NCBI RefSeq assembly: GCF_029846175.1
Contig: NZ_JARWAC010000015.1
Location: 310,001-374,000, forward strand
Reading direction: 5' to 3'
Length of the DNA stretch: 64,000 nucleotides
Source: Sphaerisporangium sp. TRM90804
GTDB lineage: Bacteria; Actinomycetota; Actinomycetes; Streptosporangiales; Streptosporangiaceae
Shown here: positions 26,471 to 34,749 of the stretch, piece by piece
Numbering within the stretch: position 1 is the stretch's first letter
Layout: every line of letters begins with the position of its first letter
Notes under the pieces: model-generated
What the model saw: the letters and a program-made list of their open reading frames with translations, nothing else
Database searches by the model: none
Told to the model about the DNA's origin: nothing
Position numbers and translations under genes: made by a program

Positions 26471-27047
26471 CGGACACCTCCGCGCCGGTCGCGCCGTCCA
26501 CACCGGCCGCGCCTTCCGGGACGGGCAGCGCCGCGAGCAGCTTCTCGTGCCAGGCCACCTCGGTCTCCAGCCGCATGAGCGTGTGGTCGAAGCCCAGGGC
26601 CTCCAGCGTCGTGAGGTGCGGCGTGGCCACCTCCCTCAGCCGCGCCCACCGGGCCAGCTCGGCCGCCAGGGCGCCCAGCCGGTCGCGGACCGCGGCGGTC
26701 AGCACCGGGGTGGGGACGTCCTGGCTGAGCTGCAGGGCGAGGTCGACCGGGTCGGTGGCCAGCCGGGTGTCGCGGAGCGCGGCGTCGCGCAGGGACGCCA
26801 GCTCCAGGCGGCCGTCGTCGGTGATCCCGTAGATGGTGCGCGCGGGCAGGTTCCCCTCCTGCTCGGTGCGTATCTCCTCGATCACCCCTTCGGCCGCCAT
26901 GCGGTGCAGTGCGCCGTACAGGGAGCCGACCTTGATGTCGGTCCACAGCTCGGTGCGGTCGGTCTGCGCGGTCTGCCGGATCTGATGGCCGTGCATGGGC
27001 CCTCCCCTGGCGAGCGCGCCGAGAACGAATAGACGGGTACTACTCAT
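26460..27047 (-). CDS. PadR-family transcriptional regulator
   Basis: A 195-residue regulator with an N-terminal winged helix: RLFVLGALARGGPMHGHQIRQTAQTDRTELWTDIKVGSLYGALHRMAAEGVIEE, then a long C-terminal helical dimerisation domain. ATG at 27047 is the first start that gives the family N-terminus; it lies inside the cluster of ACTC/GAGT repeats, consistent with autorepression. It is cotranscribed with the FAD monooxygenase, its probable target. Confidence 0.9.
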   Translation of the reverse strand: MSSTRLFVLGALARGGPMHGHQIRQTAQTDRTELWTDIKVGSLYGALHRMAAEGVIEEIRTEQEGNLPARTIYGITDDGRLELASLRDAALRDTRLATDPVDLALQLSQDVPTPVLTAAVRDRLGALAAELARWARLREVATPHLTTLEALGFDHTLMRLETEVAWHEKLLAALPVPEGAAGVDGATGAEVSDGA

Positions 27048-27072
27048 GCGAGTACTCTCACACGAGTACTCG
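27043..27072. promoter_or_regulatory. Repeated GAGTACTC elements at padR start
   Basis: Two identical 8-bp palindromes GAGTACTC at 27050-27057 and 27064-27071 are spaced 14 bp, and ACTC-N4-GAGT overlaps the ATG (27043-27054). Probable PadR operator; binding would cover the start of its own transcript. Confidence 0.65.
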
Positions 27073-27104
27073 CACATAGTCAACCGCCCGCCTTCCGGCG
27101 GGCC

Positions 27105-27140
27105 GGCGGGTGCCGGAGGGGGAAGCTCACGGCACCCGCC
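27105..27140. terminator. Terminator-like hairpin after isomerase gene
   Basis: GGCGGGTGCCG pairs with CGGCACCCGCC across a 14-nt loop, 40 bp beyond the isomerase stop at 27180. Confidence 0.55.
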
Positions 27141-27179
27141 AGGTGCTGGCGACCGCCCGTCAGGGAGACGGCGGCCGGG

Positions 27180-28187
27180 TCAGTCGGAGGAGAAGGCCGC
27201 GTCGAAGGACGCCGTGGGCGGGGTGATGGCGTTGAGGCCGCGCACGAAGGCGAGGGCCTCGGGAGCGCCGGACAGGCGGTCCATGCCCGCGTCCTCCCAC
27301 TCGATGGAGATCGGGCCGTCGTAGCCGATCGAGTTGAGGGCGCGGAAGCAGTCCTCCCAGGGCACGTCTCCCCTGCCGGTGGAGACGAAGTCCCAGCCGC
27401 GGCGCAGGTCGGCCCAGGGCAGGTGGGACGACAGGCGGCCGCGCCGGCCGTCGCCGGAGCGCACCTTGGCGTCCTTGCAGTCCACGTGGTAGACGCGGTC
27501 GGCGAAGTCCAGGATGAACCCCACCGGGTCGAGCTCCTGCCACACCATGTGGGAGGGGTCCCAGTTGAGGCCGAACGCGGGGCGGTGGCCGATGGCCTCC
27601 AGGGTGCGCACGGTCGTGTGGTAGTCGTAGGCGATCTCGCTCGGGTGCACCTCGTGGGCGAAGCGCACCCCCACCTCGTCGAACACGTCGAGGATCGGGT
27701 TCCACCGGTCGGCGAAGTCCTGGTAGCCCGCCTCGATCATCGACGGGGAGACCGGCGGGAACATCGCCACGGTGTGCCAGATGGACGACCCGGTGAAGCC
27801 GACCACCGTGCTGACGCCGAGCTTGGCGGCGGCGCGCGCGGTGTCCTTCATCTCCTCGGCGGCCGCGAGGCGCACCTGCTCGGGGTCTCCGGAGCCCCAG
27901 ATGCGCGCCGGCAGGATGCCCTTGTGGCGCTCGTCGATGGGGCTGTCGCAGACGGCCTGCCCGACGAGGTGGTTGGAGATGGTCCACACCTTCAGGCCGT
28001 GCTTGTCGAGGATCTCCAGCTTGCGGGGGATGTAGTCGTCGTCCGACAGCGCCTTGTCGACCTCGAAGTGATCGCCCCAGCAGGCGAGCTCCAGGCCGTC
28101 GTACCCCCAGTCGCCGGCCAGGCGGCAGACCTCCTCGAACGGGAGGTCGGCCCACTGGCCGGTGAACAGGGTGATCGGTCGCGTCAT
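27180..28187 (-). CDS. Sugar phosphate isomerase/epimerase (TIM barrel)
   Basis: A 335-residue AP-endonuclease-2-type TIM barrel: [50 protein letters not shown] (metal Glu), [13 protein letters not shown], and [14 protein letters not shown] with [12 protein letters not shown] (final Glu). This metal-site set is seen in ketose 3-epimerases and inosose enzymes. ATG at 28187 follows AAGGAG by 5 bp. It is the last gene of the second sugar operon and probably acts after the Gfo/Idh dehydrogenase. The exact sugar is not determinable. Confidence 0.85.
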   Translation of the reverse strand: MTRPITLFTGQWADLPFEEVCRLAGDWGYDGLELACWGDHFEVDKALSDDDYIPRKLEILDKHGLKVWTISNHLVGQAVCDSPIDERHKGILPARIWGSGDPEQVRLAAAEEMKDTARAAAKLGVSTVVGFTGSSIWHTVAMFPPVSPSMIEAGYQDFADRWNPILDVFDEVGVRFAHEVHPSEIAYDYHTTVRTLEAIGHRPAFGLNWDPSHMVWQELDPVGFILDFADRVYHVDCKDAKVRSGDGRRGRLSSHLPWADLRRGWDFVSTGRGDVPWEDCFRALNSIGYDGPISIEWEDAGMDRLSGAPEALAFVRGLNAITPPTASFDAAFSSD

Positions 28188-28255
28188 GTCCACTCCTTCG
28201 TGCTTACGGGCCCAAGGGTCTCGGGGTTAGATGCTTGACGAGCGGTGTGCGGCGG

Positions 28256-29437
28256 TCAACCGGCGATGGGCGTCCAGCGGGCCTCGTTGTCCGCGCTCTC
28301 CTGGACCGCCGCCAGCACCCGCTGCACCCGCAGCCCGTCGGCGAACGACGGCGCCGGGTCGGTGCCCGCGCCGATCGCCTCCAGGAAGTCCTTCACCTCG
28401 TGGGTGAAGGTGTGCTCGTACCCGAGCCCGTGCCCCGGCGGCCACCACGCTCCCGCGTACGGGTGGCCCGCCTCGGTGACCAGGATGCGCCGGAACCCGG
28501 CGTCCTCGGCGGGGATCGTGTGGTCGTGGTACCACAGCTCGTTCATCGACTCGAAGTCGAAGTGCAGGCTGCCCAGGGAGCCGTTGACCTCGATGCGCAT
28601 GGCGTTCTTGCGGCCGGTCGCGAAGCGGGTCGCCTCGAACGACGCGAGCCCGCCGCCGGACAGGCGGCCCATGAACACGGCCGCGTCGTCGACGGTGACC
28701 GTCCCCGTCGTCTCCGAGTGGCCGGCCGCGGCCAGCCCCGCGGAGTCCTCCGCGACCGGGCGGTCCTTGACGAAGGTCTCGGTGAGGCCCGAGACGCCCG
28801 TCAGCCGCTGCCCGGTGACGAACTCGGCGGTGTCCACGATGTGGGAGCCGATGTCACCCAGCGCCCCGGACCCCGCCTTGTCCTTCTGCAGCCGCCACAC
28901 CAGCGGGAACTCCGGGTCGACGATCCAGTCCTGGAGGTACTGCGCGCGGACGTGCCGCACCTCCCCCAGCCGGCCCTCGGCCACCATGCGCTGGGCCAGC
29001 GAGACCGCGGGCACCCTGCGGTAGTTGAAGGCCACCATGCTGCGCACGCCGCGCCCGGCGGCCCGCTCGGCCGCCTTCGCCATGGCCTCGGCCTCGGCGA
29101 CGGTGTTGGCCAGCGGCTTCTCGCACAGCACGTGCTTGCCCGCGTCCAGCGCGGCGATGGCGATCTCCGCGTGGGAGTCGCCCGGCGTGCAGATGTCGAC
29201 GATGTGCACGTCGTCGCGCTTGATGAGCTCCTTCCAATCGGTCTCCACCGCCGCCCAGCCCATCTGGGCGGCGGCGGCGGCCGTACGGTCCGGCGACCTT
29301 CCGGACAGTACGGCCATGGCCGGCACGACCGGCAGGTCGAAGAACGCGCCGGCGCTGCGCCACGCCTGGGAATGGACGCGCCCCATGAACGCGTATCCGA
29401 CCATCCCGACCCCGAGTGCCGGCCTGGTGTCACTCAT
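28256..29437 (-). CDS. Gfo/Idh/MocA-family dehydrogenase
   Basis: A 393-residue NAD(P)-dependent sugar dehydrogenase: VGMVGYAFMGRVHSQAW is the cofactor loop, VDICTPGDSHAEIAIAALDAGKHVLCEKPLANT carries the catalytic-pocket EKP Lys, and GALGDIGSHIVDTAEFVTG holds the GxxxDxxxH catalytic Asp/His motif. It is encoded between the binding lipoprotein and the isomerase, so it probably oxidises the imported sugar or polyol, as in inositol-type pathways. Confidence 0.9.
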   Translation of the reverse strand: MSDTRPALGVGMVGYAFMGRVHSQAWRSAGAFFDLPVVPAMAVLSGRSPDRTAAAAAQMGWAAVETDWKELIKRDDVHIVDICTPGDSHAEIAIAALDAGKHVLCEKPLANTVAEAEAMAKAAERAAGRGVRSMVAFNYRRVPAVSLAQRMVAEGRLGEVRHVRAQYLQDWIVDPEFPLVWRLQKDKAGSGALGDIGSHIVDTAEFVTGQRLTGVSGLTETFVKDRPVAEDSAGLAAAGHSETTGTVTVDDAAVFMGRLSGGGLASFEATRFATGRKNAMRIEVNGSLGSLHFDFESMNELWYHDHTIPAEDAGFRRILVTEAGHPYAGAWWPPGHGLGYEHTFTHEVKDFLEAIGAGTDPAPSFADGLRVQRVLAAVQESADNEARWTPIAG

Positions 29438-29453
29438 TGGATAAACCCCCGAT

Positions 29454-30512
29454 TCAGGATTCGAAGCCCAGCGGCAGGTACTGCGCCACGTTCTCCTTGG
29501 TGATGGTCTCCGAGGCGAGCGTGATGGACTGCGGTACCTGGTTCTCGACCAGGTCGCTCATACCCTTACCCTGGGCGATCAGCCTGGCCAGCTTGATGGC
29601 GGAGGACGCCATGGTGGGGCTGTAGGTCACCGTGGCCTCCAGGACGCCGCTGCCCGCCTGGATGTCCCGCATGGCGTTGGCCGAGCCCGCGCCGCCGACC
29701 ATGAAGAACTCGCTGCGGTTGGCTTCCTTGATCGCCGCGAGCACGCCGATGCCCTGGTCGTCGTCGTGGTTCCAGATGGCGTCGATCTTCGCGTGCGCCT
29801 GGAGCAGGTTGCTGGCGACCGCGGTGCCCGACTCGACGGTGAACTTGGCGTCCTGCTTCGCGGTGACGCTGAAGCCGTAGGTCTTGAGCGCGTCGGCGAA
29901 GCCCTTGCTGCGGTCCTGGGTCAGCGGCAGGGTCGCGATGCCCTGGATCTCCAGGATGACCGGGTTGGACGCGCCCGCGTCCTTGAGCTTCTTGCCGATG
30001 TAGGTGCCGGCGGCCACGCCCATGCCGTAGTTGTCGCCGCCGATCCAGGTGCGGTACGACAGCTTGTCCGGGAAGACGCGGTCCAGGTTGATCACCGGGA
30101 TGCCGGCGTCCATGGCCCGGCGGCCGATCTGGTTGAGCTGCTCGCCGTCGTTCGGGAGGATCACCAGCGCGCCGACCTTGGCGGCGATGAGCGACTCGAC
30201 CGCGGAGATCTGCTGGTTGATGTCGTTGGTCGGCTCGACCGGCTTGAACTCGACATCGGTGTACTGCTTGGCCTGCGTCTCGGCGTTCTTGGCGATGGCC
30301 GCGATCCAGCCGTGGTCCGCGGCGGGAGCGGAGAAGCCGATGACGACCGAGGTGCCGGCCTTGTCGTTGTCGGTGCCGGCCGTCGCGGCCTGCGGGGCGG
30401 CCGCGCTCGGGGCGGCCGCGGGCTCGTTGCCGGTGCAGGCGGTGACCAGGGCCCCCGCGCCGAGAACGGCTCCGCCGGCGAGGAATCCTCGCCTGGCGAC
30501 ACGCTTTTCCAT
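29454..30512 (-). CDS. Sugar-binding lipoprotein of second ABC importer
   Basis: A 352-residue binding protein of the Peripla_BP_4 type. The N-terminus MEKRVARRGFLAGGAVLGAG has a twin-Arg and a lipobox LVTAC (Cys26), so Tat export as a lipoprotein is possible. The mature lobes have IVLPNDGEQLNQ-type, GIPVINLDRVFPDK, IGGDNYGMGVAAG, and AIWNHDDDQGIGVLAAI. Two hairpins upstream (30550-30574, 30640-30688) separate it from the permease gene. It supplies substrate to the ATPase/permease at 30691-33260. Confidence 0.9.
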   Translation of the reverse strand: MEKRVARRGFLAGGAVLGAGALVTACTGNEPAAAPSAAAPQAATAGTDNDKAGTSVVIGFSAPAADHGWIAAIAKNAETQAKQYTDVEFKPVEPTNDINQQISAVESLIAAKVGALVILPNDGEQLNQIGRRAMDAGIPVINLDRVFPDKLSYRTWIGGDNYGMGVAAGTYIGKKLKDAGASNPVILEIQGIATLPLTQDRSKGFADALKTYGFSVTAKQDAKFTVESGTAVASNLLQAHAKIDAIWNHDDDQGIGVLAAIKEANRSEFFMVGGAGSANAMRDIQAGSGVLEATVTYSPTMASSAIKLARLIAQGKGMSDLVENQVPQSITLASETITKENVAQYLPLGFES

Positions 30513-30549
30513 GGTGACTGTCTCCTTCTTTTCATGGGGGGTACCGGGC

Positions 30550-30574
30550 CTCGGCGGAGCGCCGCTCCGCCGAG
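30550..30574. terminator. Hairpin in the leader of the binding-protein gene
   Basis: CTCGGCGGAGC pairs with GCTCCGCCGAG across a GCC loop; on the plus strand CCGGG and six T follow, so it would terminate antisense transcription. On the gene strand it is a stable leader hairpin. Confidence 0.65.
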
Positions 30575-30639
30575 CCGGGTTTTTTGAGCAGGGACGCCAG
30601 GACCGCGGGGCCGGCGGCCCGGCGGCGTGGCCGGTTTTC

Positions 30640-30688
30640 GGGCCCCGGGCCCGCGGTCCCCCGAGGGGGCGCCGCGGGCCCGGGGCCC
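30640..30688. terminator. Very strong 17-bp-stem hairpin after permease gene
   Basis: The 17-bp all-G/C arms (30640-30656, 30672-30688) are perfectly complementary, and the loop itself folds through CCCCC/GGGGG. It begins 2 bp after the permease stop codon, inside the operon. It should cause strong attenuation or protect the 3' end of the permease message. Confidence 0.8.
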
Positions 30689-30690
30689 GG

Positions 30691-31755
30691 TCAGGTTCGT
30701 GTCTCCAGGCTGCGGCGCTGGAGGAGAACGGCGATCACGATGATCAGCCCCTTGGCGATGAGCTGGTCGCTGGTGTTGAGGCCGTTCAGGATGAACAGGT
30801 TGGTGATGAGCGTGAAGATCAGCAGTCCGAGGATCGAGCCGATGATCGTGCCCCGGCCGCCGGTGAGCAGCGTGCCTCCGATGATGACGGCGGCGATGGC
30901 GTCCAGCTCGTAGAGGTCACCGTGGGTGCTGGAGCCCGTGGTGGTACGGGCCATGATGATCACCGCGGCGATGCCGCAACACAGGCCGGACAGCGCGTAC
31001 AGCATCATCGTGTGGCGCCGCACGTCGATGCCCGCCAGCCGGGCGGCCTCCGGGTTGCCGCCCACCGCGTAGGTGCGCCTGCCGAAGGTCGTGCGGTTCA
31101 GCACGATCCACCCGATGATGACCACGAACGCGAAGATGTACACCAGCAGCGGCAGCCCCAGCACCCGCGTGGTCGACAGCTCGACGATCGCGTTGTTGTC
31201 CGGCTGGACGAGCTGGGTCCTGCGGTCGGACATGCGCTGGGCGAGCCCTCGGGCGGCGACCAGCATCGCCAGCGTGGCGATGAACGGCACCATCCTCCCG
31301 TAGGAGATCAGGAAGCCGTTGAGCAGCCCGGCGCCGGTGCCGACCAGGATGGCGCAGATCGACATGACCCACGGCCCGTACGACTGGGTGGCGAGGGTCG
31401 TCGCCCACACCGACGCCAGAGCCATGATGGCGCCGACCGACAGGTCGATGCCGCCGCCGATGATGACGAAGGTCATGCCGACGGTGATGACGCCGATCGT
31501 CGAGGCCAGCGCCAGGATGCTGACGAGGTTCGACGAGGTGGCGAAGCTGCCCGGGGTGGTGACCAGGCCCACCACGGCCAGCAGCACCAGAGCCACCACC
31601 AGGCCGAGGTGGCGGGCCTCGCCCACCCGTCCCAGGATGCCCGCCCCATTGGGCCGGCCGCCGCCCTTCCCCGGGGCCGCCTCGACCCTGGCGTGCTCGT
31701 CGACCGGTGGAGGCGTGCTCTGCGAGCCGCCGCCCGACGCGCGTGCGTCCGTCAC
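30691..31755 (-). CDS. Sugar ABC transporter permease, second system
   Basis: A 354-residue RbsC-type permease with about ten hydrophobic segments after a 45-residue hydrophilic N-terminus. Family motifs: IIGGGIDLSVGAIMALA, FGRRTYAVGGNPEAARLAGIDV (cytoplasmic coupling region), and AVIIGGTLLTGGRGTIIGSILG. The GTG at 31755 overlaps the ATPase stop (GTGA) and has GGGAG 6 bp upstream; a longer upstream frame is out-of-frame reading through the ATPase gene. It forms the channel with the ATPase encoded before it. Confidence 0.9.
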   Translation of the reverse strand: MTDARASGGGSQSTPPPVDEHARVEAAPGKGGGRPNGAGILGRVGEARHLGLVVALVLLAVVGLVTTPGSFATSSNLVSILALASTIGVITVGMTFVIIGGGIDLSVGAIMALASVWATTLATQSYGPWVMSICAILVGTGAGLLNGFLISYGRMVPFIATLAMLVAARGLAQRMSDRRTQLVQPDNNAIVELSTTRVLGLPLLVYIFAFVVIIGWIVLNRTTFGRRTYAVGGNPEAARLAGIDVRRHTMMLYALSGLCCGIAAVIIMARTTTGSSTHGDLYELDAIAAVIIGGTLLTGGRGTIIGSILGLLIFTLITNLFILNGLNTSDQLIAKGLIIVIAVLLQRRSLETRT

Positions 31756-33260
31756 AACGCGCTCCCTTCCATGATCATGTCTAGTACGCGTGACTCGTCG
31801 AGATCGCGTGCGTCCGACTGGTGGATGACCTTGCCCTCGCGCAGCACGAGGACCCGATCGGCGAGGCCGAGGACCTCGGGGACCTCGCTGGAGACCAGCA
31901 GCACGCCCACGCCCTCGTCCGCGAGCCGCCGGATCACCGCGTACAGCTCCGCCCGCGCGCCCACGTCGACGCCCCGGGTGGGTTCGTCGAGCAGCAGCAG
32001 CTTGCGGCCCTCCACCAGCCAGCGGGCGAAGACCGCCTTCTGCTGGTTGCCGCCGGACAGGGTCCTGATCGGGCGGCGCGAGTCGGGGGGCCGGATGTCG
32101 AGCGTCTTGACCAGGCGGTCGGCGGCCTCGCGCTCCGCGCGGCGGTCGACCCACCCGAACCTGGCGTACCTGCCGAGCCCGGCGATCGTGATGTTGCGGC
32201 CGACGCTCTCGTTCATCAGCAGGGCCTGCGACTTGCGCTCCTCGGGCGCCAGCCCCATGCCCAGCCGGACCGACCTGGTGGTGCTTCCCGTGCGCACCGT
32301 CTCGCCGGAGAGCACGACGCGCCCGGTGCTGGGGCGGCGCGCGCCGTAGACGGCCTCGACGATCTCCGAGCGCCCGGAGCCGACCAGACCGGCCAGGCCG
32401 ACGATCTCGCCCTCGCGCACGGAGAAGGAGACGTCGGCGAAGTGGCCGGCCACCGTCAGGCCCTCCACCTTCAGCACCTCGGGGCGGCCCTCGTGGGAGC
32501 CGGGCGCGGGGCGCTGGGGGAAGACGTACTCGACGTCGCGGCCGGTCATCAGCGAGACGACCGTGGAGGTGGGCGTCTCGCGGGCCGGGAGCCCGACCGC
32601 CGCCGTCCTGCCGTCCTTGAGCACGGTGACCCGGTCGCCGATCTCGCGGATCTCCTCCAGCCGGTGCGAGATGTACACGACCGCCACGCCCTGGGCGGTG
32701 AGGTCCCTGATGACCCGGAACAGGTTGCCCACCTCGTCGTGGGCCAGGGCCGCCGAGGGCTCGTCCATGACGATCAGCCGCGTCTCGTGGGAGAGCGCGC
32801 GGGCCATGCTGACGATCTGCTTCCCCGCAGAGGAGAGCCGTCCCACCTCCCTGGTGGGGCGGATCTCGCCGTGGCCGAGGCGCCCGAGCAGCTTGGAGGC
32901 CTCCTTGTTCATCTCGCCGCGGCGGGTGAAGCCGTAGGCCGCCTGCTCGTGGCCGAGGAAGATGTTCTCGGCCACCGACAGGCCGTCGACCAGGTCGAGC
33001 TCCTGGTAGATGGTCGAGATGCCCGACTTGATGGCGGCGATCGGGTTGGCGAACCGCACCTCCTCGCCGCCGAGGGTGATGGTGCCCTCGTCCGGCCGGT
33101 GCGCGCCCGCGAGGATCTTGATGAGCGTGGACTTGCCCGCGCCGTTCTGGCCGAGCAGGCAGTGGACCTCGCCGGCGCGGACGTCGAGGTCGACGCCGTC
33201 GAGGGCGCGCACGCCGGGGAACTGCTTGACGATCCCTCGCATGACGAGCAGGTCGCTCAC
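31752..33260 (-). CDS. Sugar ABC transporter ATPase, two NBDs, second system
   Basis: A 502-residue RbsA/MglA-type ATPase. NBD1 has Walker A GQNGAGKST, Q-loop YQELDLV, and Walker B LIVMDEPSAAL, but its signature reads LSSAGKQ. NBD2 has a degenerate Walker A (GLVGSGRSE) and a good signature LSGGNQQK followed by LLLLDEPTRGVD. The GTG at 33260 follows GGAGG. It is the first gene of the transport operon, downstream of the ROK regulator. Confidence 0.92.
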   Translation of the reverse strand: MSDLLVMRGIVKQFPGVRALDGVDLDVRAGEVHCLLGQNGAGKSTLIKILAGAHRPDEGTITLGGEEVRFANPIAAIKSGISTIYQELDLVDGLSVAENIFLGHEQAAYGFTRRGEMNKEASKLLGRLGHGEIRPTREVGRLSSAGKQIVSMARALSHETRLIVMDEPSAALAHDEVGNLFRVIRDLTAQGVAVVYISHRLEEIREIGDRVTVLKDGRTAAVGLPARETPTSTVVSLMTGRDVEYVFPQRPAPGSHEGRPEVLKVEGLTVAGHFADVSFSVREGEIVGLAGLVGSGRSEIVEAVYGARRPSTGRVVLSGETVRTGSTTRSVRLGMGLAPEERKSQALLMNESVGRNITIAGLGRYARFGWVDRRAEREAADRLVKTLDIRPPDSRRPIRTLSGGNQQKAVFARWLVEGRKLLLLDEPTRGVDVGARAELYAVIRRLADEGVGVLLVSSEVPEVLGLADRVLVLREGKVIHQSDARDLDESRVLDMIMEGSAL

Positions 33261-33291
33261 GGGGCCTCCGGTGGTGGTTCTACGCGCGGTC

Positions 33292-33329
33292 GGGGGGCAG
33301 TGGGGGCTGTCGGGATGGGGGATGGGGGG
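33292..33329 (+). promoter_or_regulatory. G-run cluster (G-quadruplex potential) upstream of ABC operon
   Basis: Five runs of 6, 5, 3, 5 and 6 G separated by 4, 5, 2 and 2 bases on the plus strand lie in the 152-bp gap before the ATPase start. This fits G3+N1-7 quadruplex rules on the non-coding side of the promoter region. Confidence 0.5.
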
Positions 33330-33412
33330 TTCAGCGGGCGGACGCGGCGAATCGCTCGCGAAGACGGCGGGGCGGGGTCGTTGGGCGGGACGGATCGTTC
33401 ACGGATGCGGGG

Positions 33413-34594
33413 TCATGGGGCGGAGAACACGTGGTCGCTGATGAGCCGGGCTCCCCCGATCACACCCGCGGTGTCCCCCAACTCGGAGAGCACGATGGGC
33501 AGGTTGCCCGTGGCCAGGGGAAGCGACCGCCGGTAGACGACGCTCCTGATCTCCGCGAGCAGGACGTGGCCCAGGCGCGCCACGCCGCCGGCGATGATCA
33601 CCAGACCGGGGTTGAAGAAGCTGACCAGGCTGGCGAGCACCTGGCCGGCCTGCCGGCCCCCGTCACGTATCAGCTGGATCGCCCCGGGGTCGCCCAGTAC
33701 CGCCGCCGCGGCGACGTCCTCGGCCGTCAGCCGGCCCGCCACGGCCAGGCGCTCGGCGAGGTAGACCGAGCGCGGGGCGATGCGCATCGCCTCCCTGGCC
33801 AGCGCGGCGCCGCCGAAGTAGGCCTCCAGGCACCCGGTGTTGCCGCAGGTGCACGTGGGGCCCTGGTCGTCGACCCGCATGTGGCCGATGTCGCCGGCGC
33901 TGCCCGACACGCCCCGGTAGATCTTGCCGTCGACCACGATGCCGCAGCCGATTCCGGTGCCGATCTTGATGAGCAGGAAGTCGTCCACCTGCCGTGCCAG
34001 GCCGGCGTGCAGCTCCCCCATGGCCATGAGGTTGACGTCGTTGTCCACCATGGCGGGGCAGCCGAGCTCCTGGCTGACCGCCTCCTTGACCGGATAGCGG
34101 TCCCAGCCCGGCATGATCGGCGGCGCCACGGGGACGCCCTCCCTGAAGCTGACCGGGCCGGGCACCCCGATGCCGGCGCCGTGCAACTGGGTGAAGTGCC
34201 CCTGCTGGCGCAGCTTGCCGAGCAGCTCCATCGCCCTGCCCAGCACCTCCACGGGGCCCTGTCGTACGTCGCACGCCTCGCTCACGTGCCCGCAGACCCG
34301 CAGCTCGCCGTCGGTGACCGCGACGTCCACCGAGGTGGCGCCGATGTCGATGCCGGCGAAGCGCATGTGGGGCGACAGCCGCACCATGCCCGACCGCCGG
34401 CCGCCGCGCGAGGCGGCGAGCCCGGCCTGGTGGACCAGGCTCAGCTCGATGAGGCGGTCGAGTTCGAGGTTCAGCTTGGAACGCGACAGCTCGACGTCGT
34501 CACCGAGTTCGGCACGCGACCGGGCCCCGTCGCGCAGCAGGCGCAGCAAGGTGGCCTGATGCACGTTCTCGGGGCGTACGGGCAGTCGCTTCAC
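33413..34594 (-). CDS. ROK-family transcriptional regulator
   Basis: A 393-residue NagC/XylR-like regulator. The N-terminal winged helix reads NVHQATLLRLLRDGARSRAELGDDVELSRSKLNLELDRLIELSLV. The ROK domain starts at FAGIDIGATSVDVAVTD; zinc ligands are in GHMRVDDQGPTCTCGNTGCLEAYFGG (His and three Cys). The GTG at 34594 follows GGAGG by 4 bp. Members usually repress adjacent sugar genes until the sugar binds the ROK domain; here the ABC operon directly downstream is the natural target. Confidence 0.9.
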   Translation of the reverse strand: MKRLPVRPENVHQATLLRLLRDGARSRAELGDDVELSRSKLNLELDRLIELSLVHQAGLAASRGGRRSGMVRLSPHMRFAGIDIGATSVDVAVTDGELRVCGHVSEACDVRQGPVEVLGRAMELLGKLRQQGHFTQLHGAGIGVPGPVSFREGVPVAPPIMPGWDRYPVKEAVSQELGCPAMVDNDVNLMAMGELHAGLARQVDDFLLIKIGTGIGCGIVVDGKIYRGVSGSAGDIGHMRVDDQGPTCTCGNTGCLEAYFGGAALAREAMRIAPRSVYLAERLAVAGRLTAEDVAAAAVLGDPGAIQLIRDGGRQAGQVLASLVSFFNPGLVIIAGGVARLGHVLLAEIRSVVYRRSLPLATGNLPIVLSELGDTAGVIGGARLISDHVFSAP

Positions 34595-34675
34595 AGGGCC
34601 TCCGGGAACGGAGTGATGTGAGGCCGAAGCTAGTTCACTTCCGCCGCCCCGGGAAGCCCTTTTCGATGACAATTC

Positions 34676-34701
34676 ATAACTTTCGCCGTTATAAACGAAA
34701 G
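34676..34701. promoter_or_regulatory. AT-rich overlapping inverted repeats upstream of ROK gene
   Basis: ATAAC-N7-GTTAT (34676-34692) and CTTTCG-N10-CGAAAG (34680-34701) overlap in an unusually A+T-rich patch about 90 bp upstream of the regulator start. ROK operators are typically AT-rich palindromes, so this may be the autoregulatory site. Confidence 0.5.
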
Positions 34702-34749
34702 CCTGTGCGGATGCTCACCGGCGGGCGTCGCCGCCGGTGAGGCGACCGG

